Positions 23,450 through 33,018 of a stretch of 64,000 nucleotides of DNA are shown here, piece by piece (positions within the stretch are counted from its first letter, which is position 1; the number at the start of each line of letters is the position of its first letter). Below the pieces are notes generated by a model. The model saw only the letters and a list, made by a program, of their open reading frames with translations. It had not been told where the DNA came from and did no database searches. This stretch comes from CAXXOK01 sp963674895 (GTDB lineage Bacteria; Bacillota; Clostridia; Christensenellales; Aristaeellaceae): contig CAXXCY010000003.1 in NCBI GenBank assembly GCA_963674895.2, positions 496,001-560,000 on the forward strand. The letters are read 5' to 3'. A program made the position numbers and the translations under genes.

Positions 23450-24406
23450 TCACTCCTGTTCAAGCTGATCGAACTGCGGCTGGTATAGCCTCCGTTCCAG
23501 AGACCAGACTTTTTCCGAGAAAACGCCGGGCGGCACTTTGGCGAGCGCGGTATTCATTTCATCCATGCGCGCGTCCAGAATGTCCAGCCAGTGCAGAACC
23601 TCGGCTTCGGGGAACATGGGCTTTCGCGGACTGCCGTACATATCCTCGCCGTGATGGCTTAAAACCATATGCTGCAAGAGCAGCACGGGTTCGCCGGCAA
23701 TGCCCAGCTCTTTCGCCGCCTCGCCGACGCGCATCACGCCGATGGAGATATGCCCCAGCAGCAGACCTTCGGCGGTATAGTCCTTCACCACGCCGAGTTC
23801 ATCGCTGTCCAGCTCCTCCATTTTACACAGGTCGTGGATGACGACGCCGGAGAGCAGCAGGTCCGCGTTGAGCACGGGATAGAGCGTGAGCACGGCCTTC
23901 GCGAGCCGGAGCATTCCCAGCGTATGGTGCAGCAGGCCGCCGCGTTCCGCATGGTGTATGCGCTGCGCGGCGGGGAAATAGGGTAGCTTGTCCTGATACC
24001 GCTTGAGAAGCGCCTGCACGATGGAACGCAGCGGGACGCTCTGTATGCCTCCGACGGTCTCCGTGATCTCAGACAGCATGGCTTCGGAGCTTTCCGGCGC
24101 GCTTGGCGTCAGCAGGCTCATGTCCACCTTGTCGGTATCGGCGATCGGGCGCATCTTCTCGATGCGGAGCTGGAGCCTGCCGTTATACTCCTGCGTAACG
24201 CCCCTGACTTTGAGCACACCTCCCACCGGCGGCGGGTCGACGTTCCCGTCCCACAGCTTGCCGTTGAGTTCGCCGGTGCAGTCGGCGAGGGTCAGGTCCA
24301 GGTATTTACTGCCGTTGCTGCCGGTCCGCTGCTCGCTCATGCGGACCAGCACATATCCTTCAAAACGAATGTCTTTGGTTAAAGTCAGGATGCTCTTTTG
24401 CTGCAT
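23450..24406 (-). CDS. yhaM: YhaM-family 3'-5' exoribonuclease (OB fold plus HD domain)
   Basis: 318 residues. An N-terminal OB-fold (about 10-90: EGYVLVRMSEQRTGSNGSKYLDLTLAD) precedes an HD phosphohydrolase domain (about 140-290) with HHTLGMLRLA, VIHDLCKMEEL and LSHHGEDMYGSPRKP. This is the YhaM/CBF1 arrangement, an exonuclease acting on RNA and single-stranded DNA. It begins 1 bp after dnaB and is the last gene of rplI-dnaB-yhaM. The tail LYQPQFDQLEQE is short. Confidence in the family is high, while substrate preference is from family knowledge. Confidence 0.9.
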   Translation of the reverse strand: MQQKSILTLTKDIRFEGYVLVRMSEQRTGSNGSKYLDLTLADCTGELNGKLWDGNVDPPPVGGVLKVRGVTQEYNGRLQLRIEKMRPIADTDKVDMSLLTPSAPESSEAMLSEITETVGGIQSVPLRSIVQALLKRYQDKLPYFPAAQRIHHAERGGLLHHTLGMLRLAKAVLTLYPVLNADLLLSGVVIHDLCKMEELDSDELGVVKDYTAEGLLLGHISIGVMRVGEAAKELGIAGEPVLLLQHMVLSHHGEDMYGSPRKPMFPEAEVLHWLDILDARMDEMNTALAKVPPGVFSEKVWSLERRLYQPQFDQLEQE

Positions 24407-24407
24407 G

Positions 24408-25802
24408 TCAATCTCCGTTCTCGCTGATATAGGTGGGCACCCGGATACCCGGCGGGTTTACAAACCGCGCAAATTCTTCCTGCCATTCCACGTCTACCGT
24501 GCCCACCGGGCCGTTGCGCTGTTTGGAAACGATAATCTCCGCGGCACCGTCGTCGGCGATCGGCTCTTCTTCCGGAGATTCGTCGCTTTGGTAATACCGT
24601 TCGCGGTGGATAAAGAGCACCACGTCGGCGTCCTGCTCGATGCTGCCCGAATCGCGCAGATCGCTGAGCTGCGGCCGCTTGTTCCGCCGCTGCGTGTTGC
24701 CGCGGGCGAGCTGCGCGCAGGCGAGCAGGGGCACTTTCAGCTCCAGGGCGATCGCCTTCAGGCCCCGGCTGATATCGCTGACCTCCTGCTGGCGGTTGTC
24801 CTGGCGCTTGTCGGAAGACATCAGGCCCAGATAGTCCAGCACGATTAAATCCAACCCGTTTTGCTCCATCATCAGCCTGCGCACGCGGCTGCGGAGCTTC
24901 GAGGGCGTAAGCCCGGCCGTGTCGTCGATGAAGATCCGGCAAGTGCTCAGGCGGTTGAGGCAGTCGCCCACCTTCATCCACTCGTCGTCGCTGAGCATGC
25001 CGTTGCGCAGGCGCTGCATGTTGATATTGGAGGCGTTGGACAGGATGCGCATCCCGATCTGCTCCTTGGGCATTTCCATAGTGAACAGCGCGATGCGGCT
25101 GTTGACGCGCTCGGCGGCGAACAGCGCAATGCCAAGCGCCAGGGCGGTTTTCCCCATGCCGGGGCGTGCGCCCGCGATAATCAGCTCGCCTCCGTGCAGA
25201 CACGTCAGCTTCCGGTCCAGATCGTAAAGCCCGGTCGGAACGCCGCTGAGCTTGCCCTTCAGGCGGCTCAGCTTTTCCAGTTTGTCAAACGTTTCCATCA
25301 AAACGGCGCTGATGGGCGTCAGCGTATCGGTGCCGCCGCGCCGCATGACAATATCAAAGATCAGGCGTTCCGCGCTGTTTAAAAGCGTTTCCAGGTCGTC
25401 CATCTGGGAAAAGCAGGATTCCTCGATGCTGCGGCATGCCGCAATGAGCTTGCGCAGCGTGCTTTTTTCCTGCACGATCCGGATATATGAGCCGGTGTTG
25501 GCGGTGGTGGGAACGTAGCGGCAGGCGGACAGCAAATAGGCGGACCCGCCGACGCCTTCCAGCGTGCCGCGCCGGGTCAGCTCGTTGGACACGGTCATCA
25601 CGTCGATGGACGTCCCGCTGGTGTACAGCGCCTGGACGGCGCTGAAAATCTCCTGGTGCTCCGGCAGGTAAAAATCGTCCGCGTGCAGCGTTTCCACGCT
25701 CAGCGTGGCGGCGCCGAAATCCTGCAAGGCGGCGCCCAATACGGAACGCTCCGCATCCACGCTGTTGGGCGGGGTGATGCGCATCAGGTCCTGCTGTTCC
25801 AT
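24408..25802 (-). CDS. dnaB: Replicative DNA helicase DnaB
   Basis: 464 residues. The N-terminal primase-interaction domain (about 10-115) starts with PPNSVDAERSVLGAALQD. The RecA-like domain has Walker A GARPGMGKT at about 211-219, Walker B LIVLDYLGLM and the LRDSGSIEQDADVVLFIHR arginine-finger region. It unwinds DNA at the fork as a hexamer. AAAGGAGG lies upstream of ATG. It follows rplI by 37 bp, the usual Firmicutes neighbourhood. I see no intein insertion. Confidence 0.96.
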   Translation of the reverse strand: MEQQDLMRITPPNSVDAERSVLGAALQDFGAATLSVETLHADDFYLPEHQEIFSAVQALYTSGTSIDVMTVSNELTRRGTLEGVGGSAYLLSACRYVPTTANTGSYIRIVQEKSTLRKLIAACRSIEESCFSQMDDLETLLNSAERLIFDIVMRRGGTDTLTPISAVLMETFDKLEKLSRLKGKLSGVPTGLYDLDRKLTCLHGGELIIAGARPGMGKTALALGIALFAAERVNSRIALFTMEMPKEQIGMRILSNASNINMQRLRNGMLSDDEWMKVGDCLNRLSTCRIFIDDTAGLTPSKLRSRVRRLMMEQNGLDLIVLDYLGLMSSDKRQDNRQQEVSDISRGLKAIALELKVPLLACAQLARGNTQRRNKRPQLSDLRDSGSIEQDADVVLFIHRERYYQSDESPEEEPIADDGAAEIIVSKQRNGPVGTVDVEWQEEFARFVNPPGIRVPTYISENGD

Positions 25803-25839
25803 TCGGGGCTGCCTCCTTTCGCCGGATAGGACGGCGTAA

Positions 25840-26292
25840 TTATTTCGCGGAACTGTCGGTTACGAGCACCTTCATTTTAGCCGCGATCCCGGAATACACC
25901 CCGACGGATACGCCGTATTCGCCGGTCTGGCGGATGGGCTCGCAGTCGATCTTGCGCTTGTCCGTATCAAAGCCGTATTGCTGCTTGAGCGCGTCGGCAA
26001 TCTCCTGATTGGTCACGCTTCCGTACAGGCGACCGGTTTCGCCGCATTTGGCGGCCACCCGGATCACCCTGCCTTCCAGCGCCTGCGCCTGCAGCTGCGC
26101 TTCCGCCCGCCGTTCTTTTTCCTGTTGCTCTTCCGCGGCGCGCTTGCGCTCGATTTCCTTGATGGCGGCAGGTTTTGCCTCAACCGCCCATTTGCGCGGG
26201 AACAGATAGTTGCGCGCATACCCGTCGGAAACCGTGATGATATCCTCTTTCTTTCCCTGGCCCTTCACATCGCAAAGCAAGATGACTTTCAT
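25840..26292 (-). CDS. rplI: 50S ribosomal protein L9
   Basis: 150 residues, normal length. It starts MKVILLCDVKGQGKKEDIITVSDGYARNYLFP, the L9 N-domain signature, followed by the long connecting helix and a C-terminal domain with AAKCGETGRLYGSVTNQEIADAL. It binds domain V of 23S rRNA and helps reading-frame maintenance. GGAGG lies 7 nt before ATG 26292. It is the first gene of rplI-dnaB-yhaM behind a strong promoter. Confidence 0.96.
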   Translation of the reverse strand: MKVILLCDVKGQGKKEDIITVSDGYARNYLFPRKWAVEAKPAAIKEIERKRAAEEQQEKERRAEAQLQAQALEGRVIRVAAKCGETGRLYGSVTNQEIADALKQQYGFDTDKRKIDCEPIRQTGEYGVSVGVYSGIAAKMKVLVTDSSAK

Positions 26293-26349
26293 GGCGTATC
26301 CTCCAATACCCCGGAACTGTTTGAAATCATTCAATGAACCGTAAATTAT

Positions 26350-26378
26350 ATTATATAGCGCGGTGTGGGCTTAGTCAA
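26350..26378 (-). promoter_or_regulatory. Promoter of the rplI-dnaB-yhaM operon
   Basis: On the minus strand TTGACT (26373-26378) and TATAAT (26350-26355) are 17 bp apart. The region just after is A/T-rich. It lies immediately beyond the stop of the upstream glycosyltransferase gene. Confidence 0.85.
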
Positions 26379-26391
26379 TGTTCAGGCGATC

Positions 26392-27543
26392 TCAGTAAGG
26401 CCGGTACAGCGCTTTCCAGCCGTCCAAAAGCGCGCTCCAGGCGTAATGCTCCCGAAGCAGCGCTCTGCTTTGCAGCTCTTTTTCCGGTACGGGCTGCCCG
26501 AGTGATTTAACGAGGAGCGCGGGAACCTGCGCGATCGAGGGGAACCGGTTGAGCGGGATATGAAGCGCGTCCAACTGCGGATACGGCAGCCACTCGCCGC
26601 ACAGGACATGCGCGCCCGCGTACAGGTATTCCTGCAGGCTTGAGGAAAATGCGTCGGTCGGCATCGCCAGCACGAATGCGTCCGCCGCCAGGCGCAGGTA
26701 CGCGCTTTCCTCGCTGTCCATAAACTCGGTGAGGATCAGCGACCGGCAGGGGAGTTTTGAGGCGGCCTCCCGCACGGAGGCGACATACCCTTCGTCCGGT
26801 TTTCCGTAGGTCATCTGCAGGCAGAGGGACCATCCCTGCAGCACGTCCGGCGGCAGGGTAGAAAGCGCCTGTAGCAGCTCCAAATGCCTGTGGGGCGGGG
26901 ACGCGTTATAGCCCAGGCAGATCAGCGGCCGGTCCGGCGGAAGCCCGAAATGCGCCTTGCATGCGGCCCGGCCGGCCGTGAGGCGGATACGGTCGATATC
27001 GTCGTACAGATCCACGCCGAAATCGCATACCGCCGTTTTCGCGGCGCAGCCTGCGCCGAATACGTCCCGGATACGCTCGACGTGCGGTTCAGTGATCACG
27101 GTGATGGTATCGCAGGCGCGCAGCGGTGACGCTATCTTTTGCAGCTGGCCGGGCGAGGCGCGCAGAAGATCGCTGCCCCAGAAGGTGCAGATCCAGCGCG
27201 CGCCGGGAAAGCGGCGCTTCATCGCGCGCCCAAGCGCGAGGTCGCGCTGCGAGAGGTAATGGTTGTGGACCGCGACGAACGGACCGAGCTTTGCGAGCGC
27301 TCTCGCGTTGAGGAAAACGCGCGCCCACATGCGCAGGCGCGGGATATGCCTTACGACCGGCAGGCGGTGCGTATCGCGGTAGATGACCACGCCCTGCTCC
27401 TGAAACCAGTTGTCAAACCTGCCCGCCTGTTCCCAGATCGGAAAGAGGACGACTTCCCAGCCGTCGGGAAGCAGCACGCGCTCTATATACCGCTTGGTGT
27501 ATACGTTGTCGATGTCCGCGATCATCAGGATTCGCCTGCTCAT
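26392..27543 (-). CDS. GT4-like glycosyltransferase (GT-B fold)
   Basis: 383 residues. The N-terminal Rossmann domain starts RRILMIADIDNVYTKRYIERV, and KRRFPGARWICTFWGSDLLR lies near its end; the C-terminal domain has LICLGYNASPPHRHLELLQALS and DSEESAYLRLAADAFVLAMPTDAFSSSLQEYLYAG, the GT4-type donor-site region, although the usual E-x7-E motif is not clean. It should transfer a sugar at the cytoplasmic face to a lipid-linked intermediate. ATG 27543 overlaps the flippase stop by four bases (ATGA), so both probably act in one exopolysaccharide or glycan pathway. Confidence 0.75.
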   Translation of the reverse strand: MSRRILMIADIDNVYTKRYIERVLLPDGWEVVLFPIWEQAGRFDNWFQEQGVVIYRDTHRLPVVRHIPRLRMWARVFLNARALAKLGPFVAVHNHYLSQRDLALGRAMKRRFPGARWICTFWGSDLLRASPGQLQKIASPLRACDTITVITEPHVERIRDVFGAGCAAKTAVCDFGVDLYDDIDRIRLTAGRAACKAHFGLPPDRPLICLGYNASPPHRHLELLQALSTLPPDVLQGWSLCLQMTYGKPDEGYVASVREAASKLPCRSLILTEFMDSEESAYLRLAADAFVLAMPTDAFSSSLQEYLYAGAHVLCGEWLPYPQLDALHIPLNRFPSIAQVPALLVKSLGQPVPEKELQSRALLREHYAWSALLDGWKALYRPY

Positions 27544-29003
27544 ACGCGCCCTCCGATCTTCAGCGCGCTTTTTCCCTCGCGCAGAATTTGAATGAGCGTA
27601 TGCCACAGGAGTTTGATCTCGTTGCGGAACAGGAACAGCGCCAGAATATAAACTGCGCCCAAGGTGCCGTACTTCAGCGCGTCCGAACCGCACAGGAGAT
27701 AATTGGCGATCGACGCCGCGAGCATGAGTCCGACAGTGTAGACAACGTAGCGGTAATTCCTGATCGCGTTGAAATAATGCTGCCCGATCACCGTGCGCAG
27801 CAGCAGCGCGACGATCGCGGCCGCGGCGGAGGCCATCGCCGCGCCCGCGGCGCCGAGATAGGGGATCAGGGCATAGCACAGCGCGATATTCATCACGACC
27901 GACAATGCGAACACAACCGTGCCCCAGTAGGTTTTCTTTTTGATTCCGATGCCCATGTCCGTAGTCTCTCCCAGGCAGTAGCAGATCGGTGCGAGAAACA
28001 GAAACGGGAAGAAGACGACCGAACCGCGGTAATTCGGCCCCAGCAGCAAAAATACGACCGACTGCAGCAAAACGACGGTAAGGCCGAAGCCCGTGAGCAG
28101 ACAGGCCATCAGACGGTGCACGGTATAAAACCGCCCTGTGTCGCCCTTTTGATACTGTTCATACACGTAGGGCGCCCAGTATGTATTGAAGCCGGCCTGA
28201 ATGATGTTGACGGTCGAGGCCATCGCCATCGCGGCGGTGAAAATGCCCACGCTGGTCAGGTCCAGCAGGTTTCTGAGCATCACCGCGCTCATGGACGAGT
28301 TCATCCAGGAGATGATGGTGACGGGGATCAGCGGCGCAGCAAACAGCGATACCTCTTTGACAAACGGCCTGTCGATATGGTTTCGCAGGCGGAAGGAAAA
28401 CCGCCTGCGCTGGATCATCGTGAATACCAGCGTGATGGCGGCCATCAGAACCGTCAGCAGGACGATCGCGGGCTTTGCGTTCGACGACGCGAAGCCGACC
28501 GAAAGGTAAGCGATTTTCGTCAGCAGTATGTGCAGCACGCTTTGGAGCGTATAGAGCTTCGGGTTTTGCTCCATGCGGTAGATCAGTGAAAGATAGCGGA
28601 AGATCACCGTAGAGAAGCTGAACACGAACAGGCACACAAACACGCCGAAATCCGGCGTATCCATCACCTGCACGCTGATGAAACGCCAGCCCAGCAGCAA
28701 AAGCAGCGAGGACACGACGCTGAACGCAAGCGAGGTGGTCAGGCAGAATGTCAGCAGAGTCGCGCGGTTGGATTTGCCCGGCGGTTCCAGAAAAAACCGG
28801 ACGAACGCCTGGTCCAGCCCCAGATAGCACAACGCTCCGAACAGCGAAGCGTAGTAGTTGAACATGTTGATTTTGGCGAATTCGTCCGGGATGAACAGGC
28901 GCGTCGCGATCGGAGTGGAAATAAAACCGATCGCGAAAGCGAACCAGGACGCCATGGAAAAGCCGAAAACGTTCTTTAAGAAATGCTTCTTGGATTGCTC
29001 CAT
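27540..29003 (-). CDS. Wzx-type oligosaccharide flippase (MOP superfamily)
   Basis: 487 residues with about 12-14 membrane helices. NVFGFSMASWFAFAIGFISTPIATRLFIPDEFAKINMF is the start pattern of polysaccharide flippases in the MATE/MOP group. It should move undecaprenyl-linked glycan precursors to the outer face. ATG 29003 begins 1 bp after the kinase gene stop; an ATG at 29015 would overlap that gene. AGAAGG lies about 12 nt upstream. Together with the overlapping GT gene it forms a short glycan-assembly unit. Confidence 0.85.
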   Translation of the reverse strand: MEQSKKHFLKNVFGFSMASWFAFAIGFISTPIATRLFIPDEFAKINMFNYYASLFGALCYLGLDQAFVRFFLEPPGKSNRATLLTFCLTTSLAFSVVSSLLLLLGWRFISVQVMDTPDFGVFVCLFVFSFSTVIFRYLSLIYRMEQNPKLYTLQSVLHILLTKIAYLSVGFASSNAKPAIVLLTVLMAAITLVFTMIQRRRFSFRLRNHIDRPFVKEVSLFAAPLIPVTIISWMNSSMSAVMLRNLLDLTSVGIFTAAMAMASTVNIIQAGFNTYWAPYVYEQYQKGDTGRFYTVHRLMACLLTGFGLTVVLLQSVVFLLLGPNYRGSVVFFPFLFLAPICYCLGETTDMGIGIKKKTYWGTVVFALSVVMNIALCYALIPYLGAAGAAMASAAAAIVALLLRTVIGQHYFNAIRNYRYVVYTVGLMLAASIANYLLCGSDALKYGTLGAVYILALFLFRNEIKLLWHTLIQILREGKSALKIGGRV

Positions 29004-29004
29004 G

Positions 29005-29886
29005 CTACGCTTCATCCTTCTGCGTGGTTTTGGGGAGCGATACAGTAAATCGCGTGCCCTGTTCGCCGCTCTCACAGCGTACGTCGCCCCCGTAGGGCGC
29101 AAGCGTGTTCTTCACGATCGACAGGCCCATACCGCGGTTTTCGCCCTTCGTGCTGACGCCCTCCTCGAATATGGAGGACAGCATCCCTTCCGGGATCGGC
29201 GCGCCGTTGTTCTCGATCGTAAACCGGTAGGCGCGGATATCCTCCTCAATTGCCAAGCAGATCCTGGGGCCGGGCGCTTGTCTGGCTGCGTCCATGGCGT
29301 TGTCGATCAGGTTGCCCAGAACCCTGCACAGCTCCCACGCGGGCATCGGCAGGCCGTCCAGCGGGCTTTTGATGTCCAGCTGCAGCTCGATCTTTTCCTG
29401 CGCGCACGCGCCGGCTTTGACCTTCAGCAGCGCGTTCACCGCCGTGGAGCGGGTGGACAGGAAGCTCGATACCGCGCGGATTTCCCCGTACACCTTCTCC
29501 AGATAGTCCGTCGCCTCGCCGTACTCGTTCATCTCCATCAGGCTGTAGACGACCTGCAGGTGGTTGAGGAAGTCGTGGCGCTGTGCGCGGAGCGTATGGT
29601 TCAAATCGTCCATCTGCGTGTTGGACTGCTCCAGATCGGAGATCAGCATTTGCCGCCTGCGCGCCATCAGCGCTTCGCGGATATCCAGAAACGCGCCCCA
29701 GCTTGCCATCAGCCCGCCGATAACGGCGATCCACTGGATGAACTGACGGTTCTGCGGCGTGATGCCGGTGAACATCGTATAGACGACAAAGCCCAGCAGC
29801 ACCGTGATTTCGGAAATATTGACGATAATAGCGTACAGCGACGCCTTGCTGACGTCGATCTGCGTGGTTGGCTTGCGTCGCTTCAC
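29005..29886 (-). CDS. Orphan sensor histidine kinase (SpoOB/AgrC-like HisKA_7TM-type)
   Basis: 293 residues. Two N-terminal membrane helices (about 20-40 and 50-67) precede a dimerisation helix pair with LRAQRHDFLNHLQVVYSL (H104 is the likely phosphorylated residue) and an HATPase domain with LGNLIDNAMDAA (N-box) and RGMGLSIVKNTLAPYGG. The H-D-F-x-N-H motif is that of LytS/AgrC/CitA-type kinases. The gene begins with GTG that overlaps the rarA stop (GTGA). No response regulator gene is nearby. It lacks an obvious sensor domain beyond the membrane segments, so its signal may be in the membrane. Confidence 0.85.
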   Translation of the reverse strand: MKRRKPTTQIDVSKASLYAIIVNISEITVLLGFVVYTMFTGITPQNRQFIQWIAVIGGLMASWGAFLDIREALMARRRQMLISDLEQSNTQMDDLNHTLRAQRHDFLNHLQVVYSLMEMNEYGEATDYLEKVYGEIRAVSSFLSTRSTAVNALLKVKAGACAQEKIELQLDIKSPLDGLPMPAWELCRVLGNLIDNAMDAARQAPGPRICLAIEEDIRAYRFTIENNGAPIPEGMLSSIFEEGVSTKGENRGMGLSIVKNTLAPYGGDVRCESGEQGTRFTVSLPKTTQKDEA

Positions 29887-31214
29887 GGCTTTTTCTCCTT
29901 TCCGAACCTGCGCTCCAACCGGGCCTTGAGCTTCGCTTCGCTGCCCTGGTCGCTGGGGCGGTAGTAGACGCGGTTTTCATATCCCTCGGGCATATAGGTC
30001 TGGCTCACGAAATGGCCGGGATACAGGTGGGGATACTTGTAATCCGTGTTTTTTTCGTTCTTCGGGGTGTAGCTTTGGTCCCGCAGGGGTTCGGGCACGG
30101 CGGAGAAATCGCCGTTGCGCGCGTCGGCTTCGGCTTCGCCCAGCGCTTCCACCACGCTGTTGCTCTTTTCGGCCATGCAGACGGCGATGATCGCCTGCGC
30201 GATGGGGATGCGCGCCTCGGGCATGCCGACGGTTTCCAGCGCGCCCGCGGCCGCGTGCGCCTGCAGCATCGCCACGGGATCGGCCAGTCCGACATCCTCG
30301 CTGGCGTGCACGATGATCCGGCGCACGATCAGCTTCGGGTCGACGCCCGCGTACATAAGCCGCGCAAACCATAAAAGCGCCGCGTCCGCGTCGCTGCCGC
30401 GCATGCTCTTGATAAACGCCGAGAGCATATCGTAGTACAGGGATTCGTCCAGCTTCAGGATCGGCTTTTGCACGCTTTCCCGCGCGACTTCCAGCGTGAT
30501 GCGCTTTGCGCCGTCCTTGTCCTCCTTCGTTGTCAGAAACGCGAGCTCCAGCGCCGAAAGCGCCGTGCGCACGTCGCCGTTGGACATGCGGGCGATATAG
30601 CGCAGCGCCCCGTCTTCGCACTGTACGGCATACCGTCCGTACCCGCGCTCCCTGTCCGTAAGCGCGCGCTCCAGCGCCGTCAGGATATGGTCGGCGGTCA
30701 GGGGCCTGAAAGCGAACACACGGCACCGGCTGATGATGGCGGGGGTCATGCTCGCCATCGGGTTTTCCGTGGTGGAGCCGATAAAGCGGATCAGACCGGA
30801 TTCGATCGCCGGGAGGATAGAATCGCTCTGCGCCTTGGACCAGCGGTGGCATTCGTCCAGCAGCAGGTAGGTGGCCTTCCCTTGCCGGGTCCGCCGGTCG
30901 TCGGCCTCCTTGAGCACCTTGCGCACGTCCGCCACGCCGCTGGTAACGGCGTTGAGCTTTTCAAACTCGCTGCCCGTCATCCCCGCGATGATATGCGCGA
31001 GCGAGGTTTTGCCGCTGCCGGGCGGGCCCCAGAAGATGCTGGACTGCAGCCGGTCCGCCATGATGGCGCGGCGAAGCAGGCGGCCTTCGCCCACCAGTTC
31101 CTCCTGCCCGACGAACTCTTCAAGCGTACGCGGGCGCATCCGGTCCGCGAGCGGCGCCTGCGTGGGATGGCCGTCCATCGTGCTCCACAGCGTTTGCTGA
31201 TCGAAATCTTTCAT
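29883..31214 (-). CDS. rarA: Replication-associated recombination protein RarA (MgsA)
   Basis: 443 residues. AAA+ core with Walker A GPPGSGKT at 63-70, Walker B LLLDECHRWSKAQ (most RarA have DEIHRF), sensor GSTTENP and the C-terminal cluster MRGSDADAALLWFARLMYAGVDPKLIVRRI typical of the MgsA/Werner-helicase-interacting domain. The end has PHLYPGHFVSQTYMPEGYENRVYYRPSDQG, also family-specific. It acts at stalled forks. It follows the Ig-like protein gene by 12 bp and overlaps the kinase gene. Confidence 0.95.
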   Translation of the reverse strand: MKDFDQQTLWSTMDGHPTQAPLADRMRPRTLEEFVGQEELVGEGRLLRRAIMADRLQSSIFWGPPGSGKTSLAHIIAGMTGSEFEKLNAVTSGVADVRKVLKEADDRRTRQGKATYLLLDECHRWSKAQSDSILPAIESGLIRFIGSTTENPMASMTPAIISRCRVFAFRPLTADHILTALERALTDRERGYGRYAVQCEDGALRYIARMSNGDVRTALSALELAFLTTKEDKDGAKRITLEVARESVQKPILKLDESLYYDMLSAFIKSMRGSDADAALLWFARLMYAGVDPKLIVRRIIVHASEDVGLADPVAMLQAHAAAGALETVGMPEARIPIAQAIIAVCMAEKSNSVVEALGEAEADARNGDFSAVPEPLRDQSYTPKNEKNTDYKYPHLYPGHFVSQTYMPEGYENRVYYRPSDQGSEAKLKARLERRFGKEKKP

Positions 31215-31226
31215 ACTTTATGGACT

Positions 31227-32978
31227 TTACGGAAACAGCGTTGGATCGGTTCCTGAGGGCGTGATGGTCTTGGGCTGATTGCTTGGCGAGATCGAATACT
31301 CGTACTGCAGCATGCCGTTGGAATCGAAGTATCCGTCGGATGTGCTCCAGCCTGTGATCAGCAGTTCCAGGTATTTCAGGTCCGAATAATTGGACTGTGA
31401 ATAATAGGTAAACATGGTTTGCGCCGTCTGTTCTCCGGGATACAGCGTGCCGTCATACGAGCCGTTCAGCGTATACAGGTCCCCGGTCGCGCTCATTTTG
31501 ATGGGCTGCTTGTTGGAATCAAGCCCGTGCAGGGATAAGCGCACCTGGGTGATCACCATATCCGAGTTGTTCTTCAGGATGATGTACGGCGAGCCGTAGC
31601 GGATTTCCAGATCCCGTGCGGTGACTGCTCGGTTCAGGGAACCGACGTTGACGAACAGCGTGATGGGAAAGCCGCCGTCCTCGGTGACCCCTGTCACGGT
31701 GGTGCGCCCCCAGTCGTTCCCGGCCTCGATTTTGAAGGTGGTGGTATCGCCCGATACGGTGGCGACGTACGGATCGGCAATCGTCCAGGACATATTGAGG
31801 TTGAGGCTGGTGGCGTCCTTGGGTTCCAGGTTGACCGTAAAGTGCCCGTAGCGCCCCTCGCCTACGCGGATATCGGTACGCGGATAGCTGACGCCCGTTA
31901 CGGGAACCAGCACGCGTATGGTGGCCGTGCCGCTTTTTTTGCTTCCGTCCGCGGTGGTTACGGTCACGGTCGTGCTCCCGCCCTTGAGCGCGGTAACGAC
32001 GCCGGTTTCGTCGATGGTTGCGACCTTTATGTTACGCACCTTATACGTCACGGCTTGGTCGGACGTATCGTCCGGGCAGACCGAATACGTCAATTGCAGG
32101 CTTTCTCCCAGCGTAACGTCGTAGCTGTCCCGGTCAAACGCGACGCCGGTGGCGAGCTGATAAACGGAGACCGGAATATCAAACGAAGCGGCCGCGTTAT
32201 CCTTGCAGGCTGCGGTAATCACGGTTTCGCCCCGGCTTACGCCGGTTACCTTGCCGGTCCTGGAAACTGTGGCGATGCTTTCGTCCGCGGAGGTCCACAC
32301 GACGGTCTTGTCGTCCGCGGTCTTGGGCAGGACGCTTGCCTGAAGCTGTCTGCTTTTCCCGGCGGCCAGCGTAAGCGAAGCCGGGGATACCGATACGCTT
32401 TCGGGCGGCTGCTTCACGGAGATGCTCAATTTGTCCTTGGCCCGGCCGTCGGCGGATTCCGCCGTGACGGTCGCTTTCCCGTAGCCTGTTCCCGTGACCA
32501 GCCCGTCCTGGGTTACGGTGAGAACTGCATCGTCGGACGAGGAATAGACGACGCTTTGGATGGTCGCGTCCTCCGGCTTGATGGCGACTGTCAGCTGCAG
32601 CGTGCTGCCGACGACGACGCTGTTTTGTTCCGCGGTCAAAATAACCTGCTTCACGGGCACGACGACAAAAACGGGAATGGTGACGCTGACGGTTTCGTCG
32701 TATTTGCTGGTGGCGGTCAGCTCGCAGGTGCCGATCGCAAGCCCCCGCACCTTGCCGTCTTTATCCACGGACGCGACGCTCTCGTCGCTTACGGAGTAGG
32801 TCGCTCCCTCGCGCAGCGCGCCGTAGGGCTCCACGGACGCCTTGACCGTGATATACCGGCCCACGGAGAGCGTCAGCATCTCCCGGCCGAACGTCAGGGT
32901 GGCGGCTTCGGCCTGGACCGCGGTCAAAACGAACAGAAGAATACAGGTGATAGCGATCCCTGACAGGAGTTTTTTCAT
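31227..32978 (-). CDS. Secreted protein with tandem bacterial Ig-like (BIG_2) domains
   Basis: 583 residues. A signal peptide (MKKLLSGIAITCILLFVLTAVQAEA) is followed by about five BIG_2-type modules of 80-85 residues, each with patterns such as SSDDAVLTVTQDGLVTG, TSADESIATVSRTGKVTG and DETGVVTALKGGSTTVTV. The last 150 residues (RAVTARDLEIRYGSPYIILKNNSDM...) form a separate C-terminal domain that is not BIG_2. No sortase motif or transmembrane anchor is visible. GGAGG lies 9 nt before ATG 32978. It heads an operon containing rarA, the kinase, the flippase and the glycosyltransferase. Likely surface or matrix-associated. Confidence 0.85.
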   Translation of the reverse strand: MKKLLSGIAITCILLFVLTAVQAEAATLTFGREMLTLSVGRYITVKASVEPYGALREGATYSVSDESVASVDKDGKVRGLAIGTCELTATSKYDETVSVTIPVFVVVPVKQVILTAEQNSVVVGSTLQLTVAIKPEDATIQSVVYSSSDDAVLTVTQDGLVTGTGYGKATVTAESADGRAKDKLSISVKQPPESVSVSPASLTLAAGKSRQLQASVLPKTADDKTVVWTSADESIATVSRTGKVTGVSRGETVITAACKDNAAASFDIPVSVYQLATGVAFDRDSYDVTLGESLQLTYSVCPDDTSDQAVTYKVRNIKVATIDETGVVTALKGGSTTVTVTTADGSKKSGTATIRVLVPVTGVSYPRTDIRVGEGRYGHFTVNLEPKDATSLNLNMSWTIADPYVATVSGDTTTFKIEAGNDWGRTTVTGVTEDGGFPITLFVNVGSLNRAVTARDLEIRYGSPYIILKNNSDMVITQVRLSLHGLDSNKQPIKMSATGDLYTLNGSYDGTLYPGEQTAQTMFTYYSQSNYSDLKYLELLITGWSTSDGYFDSNGMLQYEYSISPSNQPKTITPSGTDPTLFP

Positions 32979-33018
32979 ACGCGCAGACCTCCAACCGAAC
33001 CTCTGTTTTGCTGCGTCT

